From Vibrio sp. FE10 (lineage in GTDB: Bacteria; Pseudomonadota; Gammaproteobacteria; Enterobacterales; Vibrionaceae), in assembly GCF_030297155.1 (NCBI RefSeq), contig NZ_AP028068.1, positions 1,240,001 through 1,304,000 on the forward strand: DNA of 64,000 nucleotides. The letters are read 5' to 3'. The translations under genes were made by a program, and so were the position numbers. Under the pieces are notes generated by a model. It ran no database searches. It was not told the origin of the DNA and saw nothing but the letters and a program-made list of their open reading frames with translations. This document shows positions 54,966 through 63,196 of the stretch, piece after piece; positions within the stretch are counted from its first letter, which is position 1; every line of letters begins with the position of its first letter.

Positions 54966-55751
54966 ATGACTAATAAAATCACAATTGGCGTAACAGATTT
55001 GTCGTTTCACCGCACTACTGCATCATTAGTTTCCAATGTATTAACCACAATGGGCTTCGAGGTCGAGCGTGTCTTTTCTCCTCATCAAGAAAATTTCGAA
55101 AAGCTAAAAGCGGGTGAAGTAGACATGCTTTCTTCGGCTTGGTTGCCATCAAGCCACGGTATTTACAAAGCGGGTGTTGAGGAAGTTGAGCCACTTATCG
55201 AGCTTGGTCTTCACTATGAACCTTACGCGTTGTGGGGTGTGCCTGATTATGTTCCTGAAGAGGCTGTTTCTGAGGTTGCTGATCTATTAAAACCTGAAGT
55301 TGTCGAGAAAATGAATTCTACCATTCAGGGCATTAACCCCGGTGCCGGTATCACACGCTTCTCTATTCAGATGATGAAAGAGTACGGCCTGAGCGATGTG
55401 GGTTACGAGTTTTTCCCAGGTAGCGAAGACGATTGTTTTGCTGCCTTTGAAAGCGCTGTGGCGAACAAGGAGTGGGTTGTTGTGCCGCTGTGGAAGCCTC
55501 AATTTTTGCACTATCGCTATGATATTCGAGAGCTCAAAGAACCCAAAGGCTTGCTCGGTATTGTTGATAGAGCGGTGCTTCTTTTAAGAGATGACAAGAA
55601 GCATTTGTTTAGCGAACAACAGATCCAGACGTTAGATTCACTGCGATTCTCGAACGATATTATCGCAGAGCTAGATTATAAAGTTTGCCGTGAAGGTAAG
55701 CCGCAAGATGAAGTAACGCGTGATTGGTTGATTGAGCAAGGTCTTATTTAA
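54966..55751 (+). CDS. OpuAC/ProX-type glycine betaine-binding-like protein without signal peptide
   Basis: 261 aa of the OpuAC substrate-binding fold (quaternary amine or related ligand): NKITIGVTDLSFHRTTASLV, LKAGEVDMLSSAWLPSSHG, GINPGAGITRFS, PLWKPQFLHYRYDIREL. Aromatic residues typical of betaine binding (Trp in SSAWLP and PLWKP) are present. ATG 54966 follows AAAAGGGG. No signal peptide follows that start, and no OpuAA/OpuAB transporter is nearby, so it may be a cytoplasmic sensor or enzyme-like relative. A TTG-started extension of 29 codons would be hydrophobic, but it overlaps the LysR box. Confidence 0.82.
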   Translation: MTNKITIGVTDLSFHRTTASLVSNVLTTMGFEVERVFSPHQENFEKLKAGEVDMLSSAWLPSSHGIYKAGVEEVEPLIELGLHYEPYALWGVPDYVPEEAVSEVADLLKPEVVEKMNSTIQGINPGAGITRFSIQMMKEYGLSDVGYEFFPGSEDDCFAAFESAVANKEWVVVPLWKPQFLHYRYDIRELKEPKGLLGIVDRAVLLLRDDKKHLFSEQQIQTLDSLRFSNDIIAELDYKVCREGKPQDEVTRDWLIEQGLI

Positions 55752-55832
55752 CCGCTATGCCTCTATGCAGCAGCTAACAGAGTTACGTGTTCCTGTTGCT
55801 CAATCAGTGACAACACGATTATCAAAAATTAA

Positions 55833-55856
55833 TTGAATATGATTCAAACATTAGGC
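55833..55856. promoter_or_regulatory. Second LysR-box-like palindrome, before the quinone-reductase-like gene
   Basis: TTGAATATGATTCAA (55833-55847) and the following ATTAGGC match the 54879 site at 19 of 22 or more positions. It lies 68 bp before the start at 55916, the same distance as the first site from its gene. Confidence 0.6.
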
Positions 55857-55915
55857 GGTTTATCTAAATTGAGAGTCAACTAAGATTAACTTGTCTAATT
55901 CAAGGAGAAAGCACA

Positions 55916-56941
55916 ATGTCAGTACCATCAAAAATGAAAGCTATCGGATTTACTCAGTCACTTGCGATTACAGAGCAAGACAGTCTAGTTGAGTTTGAAA
56001 CAAACCTTCCAGAACTAAAAGAACATGATCTGCTTGTGAAAGTGAGCGCGACGTCTATCAATCCAGCAGACGCAAAAATTCGAATTCGCAGTGCTCAAGA
56101 CAAAACACTTGAGCAACCCAAAGTACTTGGTTATGACGCGGTTGGTGAAGTTGTCGGTAAAGGTACAGACGTTGATGGCTTTGAACTAGGCGACCGTGTT
56201 TACTATGCAGGTGACGTAACTCGCATGGGCGCTAATGCAGAATACCAAGCCGTTGACTACCGTATTACGGCAAAAGCACCAAAGAGCCTTTCTGATGAAG
56301 CGGCTGCTGTTATGCCGCTAGCAACGCTTACTGCGTGGGAAGCCTTGTTTGATCGCTTACGTGTTCGTCCAGAAGAGAAAAAATCCATTCTGATCATTGG
56401 TGGTGCTGGTGGTGTCGGTTCAATCACGATTCAATTGGCGAGCCAACTAACTAACCTGACGGTTATTGCGACGGCTTCAAGACCTGAAACTGAACAGTGG
56501 GTAAGAGATATGGGTGCAGACCATGTGGTGAATCACCGTAACTTGGTTGAGTCTGTACGAGAGCAAGGTATTCAGCATGTCGACTACATCTTCAATGTTG
56601 CCGATACCAAAGGGCACTGGGAATCGATGGTCGAGCTAATTGCACCACAAGGCATGATCAGCTCTATTGTTGAGTTCGATGGCGGGATTGATCTTTCTGC
56701 GCTGCAAGGTAAGTCTGCTGGATTTGTGTGGGAACTGATGTTTACACGTTCACTGTTCAACACAGACGATATTCAGAAACAACAAGATATCCTGTTCCAA
56801 GCAGCGAACCTGATTGATTCTGGCCGTATTAAGTCTACGCTTACTACCACATTGAATGGCTTTAGTGTTGAGACACTGAAAGATGCGCACCAACGTATTG
56901 AAAGCAGCGCGTCGATTGGTAAAACAGCCGTCAAATATTAA
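55916..56941 (+). CDS. Zinc-independent alcohol dehydrogenase / quinone reductase family protein
   Basis: 341 aa medium-chain dehydrogenase/reductase. N-terminal GroES-like part (VKVSATSINPADAKIR, VLGYDAVGEVVGKG, LGDRVYYAGDV) and Rossmann part with IIGGAGGVGSITIQLA. Catalytic and structural zinc Cys ligands are absent, as in quinone or enoyl reductases (adh_fam_1 type). NADPH is the probable cofactor. The ATG follows AAGGAG. It shares the LysR-box-like sequence with the upstream gene; its substrate is likely an electrophile or quinone (inference). Confidence 0.9.
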   Translation: MSVPSKMKAIGFTQSLAITEQDSLVEFETNLPELKEHDLLVKVSATSINPADAKIRIRSAQDKTLEQPKVLGYDAVGEVVGKGTDVDGFELGDRVYYAGDVTRMGANAEYQAVDYRITAKAPKSLSDEAAAVMPLATLTAWEALFDRLRVRPEEKKSILIIGGAGGVGSITIQLASQLTNLTVIATASRPETEQWVRDMGADHVVNHRNLVESVREQGIQHVDYIFNVADTKGHWESMVELIAPQGMISSIVEFDGGIDLSALQGKSAGFVWELMFTRSLFNTDDIQKQQDILFQAANLIDSGRIKSTLTTTLNGFSVETLKDAHQRIESSASIGKTAVKY

Positions 56942-57000
56942 TCGTTAATGATTTAGATCTTTGACGGTTTGAATCGTTGCTTATTTGAACGCTTGAACAG

Positions 57001-57050
57001 AAAGCCACTGATGTCTATCGCGAATCGATAAGGTATCAGTGGCTTTTTTT
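57001..57050. terminator. Intrinsic terminator between convergent genes
   Basis: AAAGCCACTGAT / ATCAGTGGCTTT stem with a T run on the plus strand. It also lies just past the CIA30-like gene on the minus strand. Confidence 0.88.
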
Positions 57051-57070
57051 GTGTTTATTCCAACAAGGCT

Positions 57071-57679
57071 TTACTCCGTTTCTTGCGAGGTTTTGAATTG
57101 AACCTGAATGAGGTTTAGCTCGAAGGGCAAAGGTTGTTTATCTGCAATCAAAAAGCCGATCTGTTTGATGTCTTGGGCTTCAAGCCTTTGCGCACCACTA
57201 AGTAATAGACCTCTGAACACGGCTTGAAAGTCGTTTAGTTGGAAGACATTCTTAAGTTGCTCGCCTTCGATTGTCTCAAAGCTGTGCTTGTAGTTGGTTC
57301 GATAACCGTCTTTCCATGTGGTGAACCTTAATTGGTAAGTACGACCATCACCAACAAACGTCAGCTCTACGCTGTCCACTTCAGATCTTAGTGATTCGAC
57401 AGAGCGGTTGATTGAGCTAAAGCCACCATTGTTCTCTAACGATAAATCACCGCTAAACTGGCTCATCCCATCACCGTAAATAAGCCCACCAGTTGAGATA
57501 CCGCCCATCACATTGTCGTTGATCGCTGTCCAATTTTTATGTTCGTTCGCTTGTGTGAAATCAATCATCTCTGTTCCTGCTGTTGACCCTTTAGACCATA
57601 AAAAAGAGAGGCTGAGTACTAGCCACAAAAGGTGTCTGTGCTTAAGCAATGAATGCGTTTTCAAAGCCGTTCCGTTCAT
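57071..57679 (-). CDS. CIA30-family protein
   Basis: 202 aa. The N-terminal signal or anchor (about 15-37) precedes a CIA30 (complex I intermediate-associated 30) domain, a jelly-roll carbohydrate-binding-like fold: WTAINDNVMGGISTGGL, GDLSLENNGGFSSI, VDSVELTFVGDGRTYQLRF, NDFQAVFRGLLL, QIGFLIADKQ. Function in bacteria is not established. The ATG 57679 follows GGAGG (complement of 57685-57689). The next gene upstream on the same strand is separated by 48 bp that include a 28-bp tandem repeat. Confidence 0.87.
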   Translation of the reverse strand: MNGTALKTHSLLKHRHLLWLVLSLSFLWSKGSTAGTEMIDFTQANEHKNWTAINDNVMGGISTGGLIYGDGMSQFSGDLSLENNGGFSSINRSVESLRSEVDSVELTFVGDGRTYQLRFTTWKDGYRTNYKHSFETIEGEQLKNVFQLNDFQAVFRGLLLSGAQRLEAQDIKQIGFLIADKQPLPFELNLIQVQFKTSQETE

Positions 57680-57687
57680 GATTTCCT

Positions 57688-57715
57688 CCGTTAGCCGTTA
57701 GCCGTTAGCCGTTAG
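57688..57715. repeat. Four perfect copies of the 7-bp repeat CCGTTAG
   Basis: 28 bp of exact heptamer repeats directly upstream of the ribosome site of the CIA30-like gene, in the gap to the DUF3081-like gene. Copy-number change would alter the spacing in the leader or intercistronic region. Confidence 0.9.
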
Positions 57716-57727
57716 TCTGTTCGCGTT

Positions 57728-57994
57728 TTATGGAGAAGGTTCAGTGGCGAGCATACCCAGACAGTGTTCGATGAATTCAGAGTAATTTGAAGCATTGTCG
57801 TACTCGATTTTCAATGAACCATGAAACATCAGAGTGACGGTGACGCCTTTATAGCTTAGCCAACAGGTGTAACCATCGTAATCATGCCAAGCCGTCATTT
57901 CGCCCACTTGATATTTATTGTCCAGTTGCTCGCCAGAGGTGCGAATGCACTCAAACACTCTGAGAAACTCAATAATGGTGATTCTGTTGTCCAT
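57728..57994 (-). CDS. DUF3081-like small protein
   Basis: 88 aa. MDNRITIIEFLRVFECIRTSG, AWHDYDGYTCWLSYKG and TLMFHGSLKIEYDN resemble the DUF3081 family of small gammaproteobacterial proteins; this match is from memory of the pattern and not certain. The start is the ATG of MDNRI, preceded by GGGAG at 6-nt spacing; an upstream ATG lies seven codons before. It is upstream of, and probably co-transcribed with, the CIA30-like gene. Confidence 0.7.
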   Translation of the reverse strand: MDNRITIIEFLRVFECIRTSGEQLDNKYQVGEMTAWHDYDGYTCWLSYKGVTVTLMFHGSLKIEYDNASNYSEFIEHCLGMLATEPSP

Positions 57995-58340
57995 GTGTTG
58001 CTCCCGCTGCGTCATCTTTGAGAATGGGCTGAATTTTGGTATCTAAACTTGTTACGGCTTGCTTTTCTGTCCTTACGGTTTGCCTCTGTGCCCCGATCAC
58101 TGAAAGGATCTTATCTTCTCGATAAACCGCTGTTTTCTAATATTTTCATCGTCATTCCATACATCCGATTAATCCTGAACATAGCGGGCGTAACAAACTT
58201 GAATAACGACGTTAACTCTCATGATAAAGACGAGCTTAATTTGCGTTTATGGTAGTTAATTAAAACCATAGTCGATAGGATAAATAACATCGGAGCCATC
58301 TAGTTGGCTGAAATGGAATCTACAGAAAGTGCGTGTAAAC
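57995..58340. other. Divergent intergenic region before the SBF-like transporter gene
   Basis: About 345 bp between divergent genes. Promoters are expected for both. Short open frames are present but lack ribosome sites. No operator is clear. Confidence 0.4.
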
Positions 58341-59321
58341 ATGATAGAAAAACTGAAAAAGGAATGGTTTCTGGTAGGGATGGTGGTGGCCATGGTCGTT
58401 GCTGTTTTTACGCCAGATTGGGGGAAGTCGGGTGGGGTACTTCATCTTGATACGGTTACCGTTCTCGGCATCGCCTTGGTGTTTTTCTTACATGGTTTGG
58501 GTTTGTCACCAAAAGCTATTCTTGAAGGGCTTTCGAATTGGAAGCTGCACGTTTTTGTACAAAGTGCGACCTTCTTAGTTTACCCACTGCTTTGGGTGAT
58601 ATTCGGGCAAGGCTTTGTCGCTTATATGCCAGCAGCTCTGGCTTTTGGCTTCTGTTATCTTTTCGTTTTACCTAGTACGATTTCGTCTTCGGTTGCGATG
58701 ACGGTGATTGGAAAAGGAAACCTACCGGGTGCGATATTCAATGCATCGCTCTCTAGTATTTTAGGCGTGTTCATTACGCCGCTTCTGATTCAGCTCTTTA
58801 TGGGATTAGAAGGTGTAGAGCTAAACCTGATGGAGTCGGTGATCTCGATATCTAAAATGCTATTGCTGCCAATGATCGTCGGTCAGTTGATGCGTCCATT
58901 GCTTTTTGAGTGGACTCAGAAACAGAAGTCAGTGGTCAATAAGTTAGACAAATACGTGATACTTCTGATTGTTTACAGTGCTTTCTGTGACTCCATAGAA
59001 CACGGTATTTGGAGCGACTTCTCACCGATGTTGCTGTTGGTGTCTGCGGTGATTTGTTTAGTGATATTGATGGTGATGGTACACGGCATTCAGTGGAGCG
59101 CCCGTAAGGTTGGATTCAATCATCAAGATGAAGTTGCAGCTGTGTTTTGTGGTACTAAGAAGACCTTAGCGGCAGGTATTCCTATGGCTAAGGTGATCTT
59201 TGCTCACAACCCTAATCTAGGGATGATATTACTGCCTATTATGCTTTATCACCCGATTCAGATCTTTTACTGTGCGGTGCTAGCCAATCGCTATGCCAAG
59301 GTTGATACACAATCGAGTTAA
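58341..59321 (+). CDS. SBF-like bile acid:sodium symporter family transporter (YfeH-like)
   Basis: 326 aa inner-membrane protein with nine to ten hydrophobic segments, of the SBF-like (PF13593) family with E. coli YfeH. Seen: VLGIALVFFLHGLGLSPKAI, LPSTISSSVAMTVIGKGNLPGAIFNAS (family core motif), and FCGTKKTLAAGIPMAKVIF. The substrate is unknown. ATG 58341 is chosen (MIEKLKKEWF); a GTG four codons upstream at 58329 is also possible, and neither has a strong ribosome site. Confidence 0.9.
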   Translation: MIEKLKKEWFLVGMVVAMVVAVFTPDWGKSGGVLHLDTVTVLGIALVFFLHGLGLSPKAILEGLSNWKLHVFVQSATFLVYPLLWVIFGQGFVAYMPAALAFGFCYLFVLPSTISSSVAMTVIGKGNLPGAIFNASLSSILGVFITPLLIQLFMGLEGVELNLMESVISISKMLLLPMIVGQLMRPLLFEWTQKQKSVVNKLDKYVILLIVYSAFCDSIEHGIWSDFSPMLLLVSAVICLVILMVMVHGIQWSARKVGFNHQDEVAAVFCGTKKTLAAGIPMAKVIFAHNPNLGMILLPIMLYHPIQIFYCAVLANRYAKVDTQSS

Positions 59322-59350
59322 ACTTGTTTGTTGTTACAAGTACAACAGAA

Positions 59351-59382
59351 AAACGCCTTTCACTTCGTTGTGGAAGGCGTTT
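59351..59382. terminator. Intrinsic terminator between convergent genes
   Basis: AAACGCCTTTCAC / GTGGAAGGCGTTT stem with one wobble pair, between the SBF-like gene and the nitrobindin-like gene. Confidence 0.8.
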
Positions 59383-59392
59383 GTATTTGAAC

Positions 59393-60013
59393 CTAATTCA
59401 CTTTAATTAGCGTACTTGAATCGGTATGAGCAAAAGCGTTGTCGTAGATCTCTAAGCCTGTTGTTTGAGAGTAAGTCAATGTGTCGTCTGAAATACTAAT
59501 GTTCATTGTGAAGCCCGTAGTGGTTGCGTTGTCTGTCATGTATTCAGACTCAGCGATACCGCGCTTAGACGCGACTAGCGTCATTGTATCGCCAGCAGGG
59601 CCTTCCGCGGTGACGCATGTGGTGCGTGGCACGCAGTAAGAGTTGTATACGATCTGATTCTTTTGGTCGTAGATGAAGTAACCACGTTGATCGTGGAATT
59701 TAGAATCGTCGGCCTTTCTGAATACTTCCTGCTTGTAGTACAGAGCAACAAGGTATTGGTCGCTGGCATTGGTTGCGTCTGCGGCAACCTCAAACGTCAT
59801 CACTTCATAAAACGGTGTGACTGCAGGGCCACCCGCACCCACATCAGTCCCTTCTTGACCCGGTGAAATGTCAACGCCACCAGTTTCGACCGATTTCCAT
59901 GTGCCGACTAACTTTGCAAGTGGACCGAAATCCATTCCGTTGATTGTATTGTGGTCGGCTACTGCTGGAACCGAGATTGCTGCTGCAATACCAAGTGCTA
60001 ATAATTTTTTCAC
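59393..60013 (-). CDS. Heme-binding beta-barrel (nitrobindin/THAP4-like) protein, exported
   Basis: 206 aa. Signal peptide about 1-19 (SVPAVADH). The mature part begins with FGPLAKLVGTWKS, the N-terminal pattern of nitrobindin-type heme-binding barrels, and then FYEVMTFEVA, YLVALYYKQEVFRK, FHDQRGYFIYD. Nitrobindins bind heme and react with NO or peroxynitrite, but the key His ligand near the C-terminus is not obvious (AHTDSS is the only candidate), so heme binding is uncertain. Monocistronic. Confidence 0.82.
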   Translation of the reverse strand: MKKLLALGIAAAISVPAVADHNTINGMDFGPLAKLVGTWKSVETGGVDISPGQEGTDVGAGGPAVTPFYEVMTFEVAADATNASDQYLVALYYKQEVFRKADDSKFHDQRGYFIYDQKNQIVYNSYCVPRTTCVTAEGPAGDTMTLVASKRGIAESEYMTDNATTTGFTMNISISDDTLTYSQTTGLEIYDNAFAHTDSSTLIKVN

Positions 60014-60312
60014 TGTAACTTCCTTTTTTTGTAATTATCTGACCTCAGTAAAAGTAAGGTTATTGTGAAACAAGTTTATTAACTCAGATCAGTATTCTTG
60101 GTTACTATGAGAGCGATATGTAACTTGATGTATCAGTCAATAAGGGAATATTAATACTGGGGAGTGTAGGGCTGAGAGCGGTGATTTAGTCGTCGAATCT
60201 TCATCCAAAATTGCATTAATCCAATCTCAATAACTTTGTTCTTACTTATTTTAAATTCTCATGTATGATGTGCGCCCATAATTGTATGACAAATGTGTAA
60301 TCATCCTTCTGT

Positions 60313-61206
60313 ATGAATAAAGCTGTTAACCACGCCATTTTGCTTTTGGTGCTCGCAAACCTACTTGCGTCCTTTTCAGACGTATCGTTGAAGATACTGA
60401 ATGGTGAAGTCCCTACGTTCCAGTATGTGTTTATCCGTCAGGTATTGAGCGTGATCTTGCTGCTTCCATTTTGGTTAAAGTTACCGAGAGAGACGCGTAT
60501 GCAAGGTGGTTGTCGCATTAACTTCTTGCGAGCTCAATTTATCTTGGTCGGGAGCGGTTGCGCGATGATCGCCATTACACATCTTACTTTGGCGACAGCA
60601 AACGCGATGTTCTATGTTGGGCCAATACTCATGCTGCCTCTTTCGATTGTGTTGTTGAAAGAAAGGCCAACATCATCAAAAGTGGTCGCGACACTGATTG
60701 GCTTTGTTGGCGTATTGATCGTCTTGCGCCCAGAGCAATTTCATTGGGCGGCGATTGCAGGTTTAGGCAGTGCGCTTGCGATGGGAGTAGGTAACATCTT
60801 GATCAAGCGTCTGAACGCAGAGCAACACATTATCTCAACCTTGTTCTGGACTAGTGTGATGACGTTGCCACTCGCGCTGGTATTCGCACTGCCAACATGG
60901 TCTGCGATTGAATGGCGTCATGTCGGATGGATCATGGCAATCAACTTGTTCGTACTTGGGTATCATGCGCTTGTGGTAGTCGCTTATAAAAAAGCACCGG
61001 CAAACCAAATTGCACTCGCAGAGTATTCAGGACTGGTGTTTGTGACGCTATTTGGCGTGATGTGGTTTGACGAAATCCCAGACATTCTGACGTTGGTTGG
61101 CATTAGCCTCATCGTTATTCCTATGATGCCGCTTAAATGGAAGAAGTTTTTTAGCTTGAAGAGCAGAACGCCTCTCGATGTTGAGGTCAATCAGCCCAAG
61201 TCATAA
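60313..61206 (+). CDS. EamA/DMT-family transporter
   Basis: 297 aa inner-membrane protein with ten predicted helices in two EamA repeats (first about 5-140, second about 150-285). Segments such as ANAMFYVGPILMLPLSIVLLKERP and NQIALAEYSGLVFVTLFGVMWFDEIP are typical. It probably exports a metabolite or drug. ATG 60313 has no strong ribosome site. A second EamA gene lies at 61936 on the other strand. Confidence 0.9.
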   Translation: MNKAVNHAILLLVLANLLASFSDVSLKILNGEVPTFQYVFIRQVLSVILLLPFWLKLPRETRMQGGCRINFLRAQFILVGSGCAMIAITHLTLATANAMFYVGPILMLPLSIVLLKERPTSSKVVATLIGFVGVLIVLRPEQFHWAAIAGLGSALAMGVGNILIKRLNAEQHIISTLFWTSVMTLPLALVFALPTWSAIEWRHVGWIMAINLFVLGYHALVVVAYKKAPANQIALAEYSGLVFVTLFGVMWFDEIPDILTLVGISLIVIPMMPLKWKKFFSLKSRTPLDVEVNQPKS

Positions 61207-61410
61207 CAGCTTGTCTTTCAGTTACTCTGTATTCCAAAAACGTCACATCGGCAGGGGTCGTCTAAACTTAGATTTGTATGGCATCAAAATAAGATGATTT
61301 AGGCTCTAAGAACGTTCTCGAAATAAATGCAAATTAATGCTTTACCTCAACTTAACTTGAGCTATTAGTATGTGCAACGTTGCTTACGAGAATACTTTAA
61401 GGAGAGAAGA

Positions 61411-61830
61411 ATGATCCAACTTGAACATGTGAATTTAGTCGTCAAAGACATCCCTGAAATGCTGACTTTCTATAAAGCGGCGTTCCCTCATTGGTATGTC
61501 CGTGATGAAGGAAAAGGCGAATGGTCAGGCAAGCCACGTAACTGGCTGCATTTTGGTGACGAATATCAATACATTGCATTGAGTGACCACGGTGAGGGTG
61601 AAAATCGAGATTTGGCTGGGCACTCTGTTGGCCTCGCGCACTTCGCTTATGTGACCAATAACATTGAGAGCGTCACTCAACGCCTTATTGATGCGGGTTT
61701 CCCGATTGCCAAGCCTGGTGCCGAAGAACCTTATCGAAAAAACGTCTACTTTGTGGATCCGGCAGGCTTTGAAATAGAATTCGTTGAATACCTGAGCGAT
61801 GATCCCAAACAGCGCAATGCGACAAGCTAG
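61411..61830 (+). CDS. VOC-superfamily (glyoxalase/bleomycin resistance-like) protein
   Basis: 139 aa small metalloenzyme-like protein. Metal-ligand positions are visible: His in LEHVNLVVKD, His in AHFAYVTNN, and Glu in FEIEFVEYL. The start is ATG 61411 with GGAGAG upstream at ideal spacing; the frame opens 13 codons earlier. Its reaction is unknown; candidates are glyoxalase-like or dioxygenase-like. Confidence 0.9.
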   Translation: MIQLEHVNLVVKDIPEMLTFYKAAFPHWYVRDEGKGEWSGKPRNWLHFGDEYQYIALSDHGEGENRDLAGHSVGLAHFAYVTNNIESVTQRLIDAGFPIAKPGAEEPYRKNVYFVDPAGFEIEFVEYLSDDPKQRNATS

Positions 61831-61855
61831 TAGAGTCTTTGGGTAGACAGTACCA

Positions 61856-61892
61856 AAAAGGGCATTGTGGAATATTCCGCAATGCCCTTTTT
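61856..61892. terminator. Intrinsic terminator between convergent genes
   Basis: AAAAAGGGCATTG / CAATGCCCTTTTT stem with GC-rich core, between the VOC gene and the minus-strand EamA gene. Confidence 0.9.
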
Positions 61893-61935
61893 AGATTGAT
61901 TAGCTGATTAGCTAACTGATCTTTCGTTCGGTTGT

Positions 61936-62835
61936 CTACTTAGCCTTGAACGGCACTAATAGCTGTTTACCAAACACGTTAATGAGTGCGCCAGTAACAA
62001 TCAAGCCACCACCTAGATAAGTCCATACCGATGGGATTTCATTAAAGACCCACACGCCTAATAGCGCCGAGAAGACAATCTGAACGTATGAGTAAGCCGA
62101 AGCTTTGCCCGCTGCTTGTGTCTGCATTGCTTTGGTTAAACCGTATTGGCCTATCTGTGTGAAAATACCGACTAATACCAGCATCACGGTAAGGAATAGA
62201 CTTGGCCATACAAAGTCGTTCCAAATAAGGACTGTCGATATTGGCAGAGCAACCAGTGGGAAGTAGAAGATGATGACAGAGCTGTCTTCCGTCTGGCTCA
62301 GCTTTCTCACAATCACATAAGCGATTGAGCTACCAAATGCACCACATAACGCCACCATAATGCTGAATAGTGGTAATTCGCTGCTCGCACCGCTGTTCAT
62401 GCCTGGCTGAACCATCACCAATAATCCCGCTAGACAGAATGCAATGCAGATCATAGTCGATTTCTGGACGCGTTCTTTCAGGAATAACACACCGAGTAAC
62501 GCGGTAAAGACCGGATGAACGTATTGTAGAATGGTCGCTTCTGCTAATGGAAGAGTGGTTACAGCGTAGTAAACACACATCAGTGCTGCGGTACCGACTG
62601 CGCCACGAACGAACAACAAAGGTTTGTTATTACCCCAGATCGAAATGCCTTTTCGTTTTACGTCGATGTAGCTGATGATCAAAGACACCAAAGCCCTTGC
62701 TGCAACGATTTCGAATACAGGAATACCGTAATTGCTGATGTATTTCACACAAGCTGACATCAGTGCGAATCCAAAAGCGGAGAGGATCATGAATCGAACC
62801 CCAACAGGGATTTGTGAAAAAGAGAAAGAAGACAT
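61936..62835 (-). CDS. EamA/DMT-family transporter
   Basis: 299 aa inner-membrane protein with ten predicted helices in two repeats. Seen: FAFGLALMSACVKYISNYGI-like first helix, LPLAEATILQYVHPVFTALLG and the second-repeat VQIVFSALLGVWVFNEIPS. It is distinct in sequence from the EamA gene at 60313. The start ATG is followed by the canonical N-terminal helix; substrate unknown. Confidence 0.9.
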   Translation of the reverse strand: MSSFSFSQIPVGVRFMILSAFGFALMSACVKYISNYGIPVFEIVAARALVSLIISYIDVKRKGISIWGNNKPLLFVRGAVGTAALMCVYYAVTTLPLAEATILQYVHPVFTALLGVLFLKERVQKSTMICIAFCLAGLLVMVQPGMNSGASSELPLFSIMVALCGAFGSSIAYVIVRKLSQTEDSSVIIFYFPLVALPISTVLIWNDFVWPSLFLTVMLVLVGIFTQIGQYGLTKAMQTQAAGKASAYSYVQIVFSALLGVWVFNEIPSVWTYLGGGLIVTGALINVFGKQLLVPFKAK

Positions 62836-63196
62836 AAAAATATCAATAGGCTGAGGGAAAAGGAATCATAGCGTAGTTTAGGAGAGCCGACCAAAGTCTT
62901 TGTCTTGTTCTGGTCAACTTGATTCAATTAATTCTCATTTCTCTTTGGCGCACAATAGATTAAAGTTTAATGTTGCACTCTGTTGTGAGCGTGTGACATC
63001 TTGTTGGAGCATTTCATTCGTTGAAAATACTCTTAAACGTGCATCCTATTTTCCTCACATAAGATCGGCTATCGCTCAAATTTATAAAATCAATATCAAC
63101 AGAAGGTGACGCTAATTCAACTCTGATTTATCCGCCGTTTTAATTGTCTTCATCACTCATATCATTCTTATGAATTTATAATGAGAGATATGTTCT
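62836..63196. other. Divergent intergenic region before the alpha-amylase gene
   Basis: 361 bp between divergent genes, AT-rich in the right half. It should contain the amylase promoter. No operator is clear; MalT-like or CRP-like sites were not found by eye. Confidence 0.4.
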
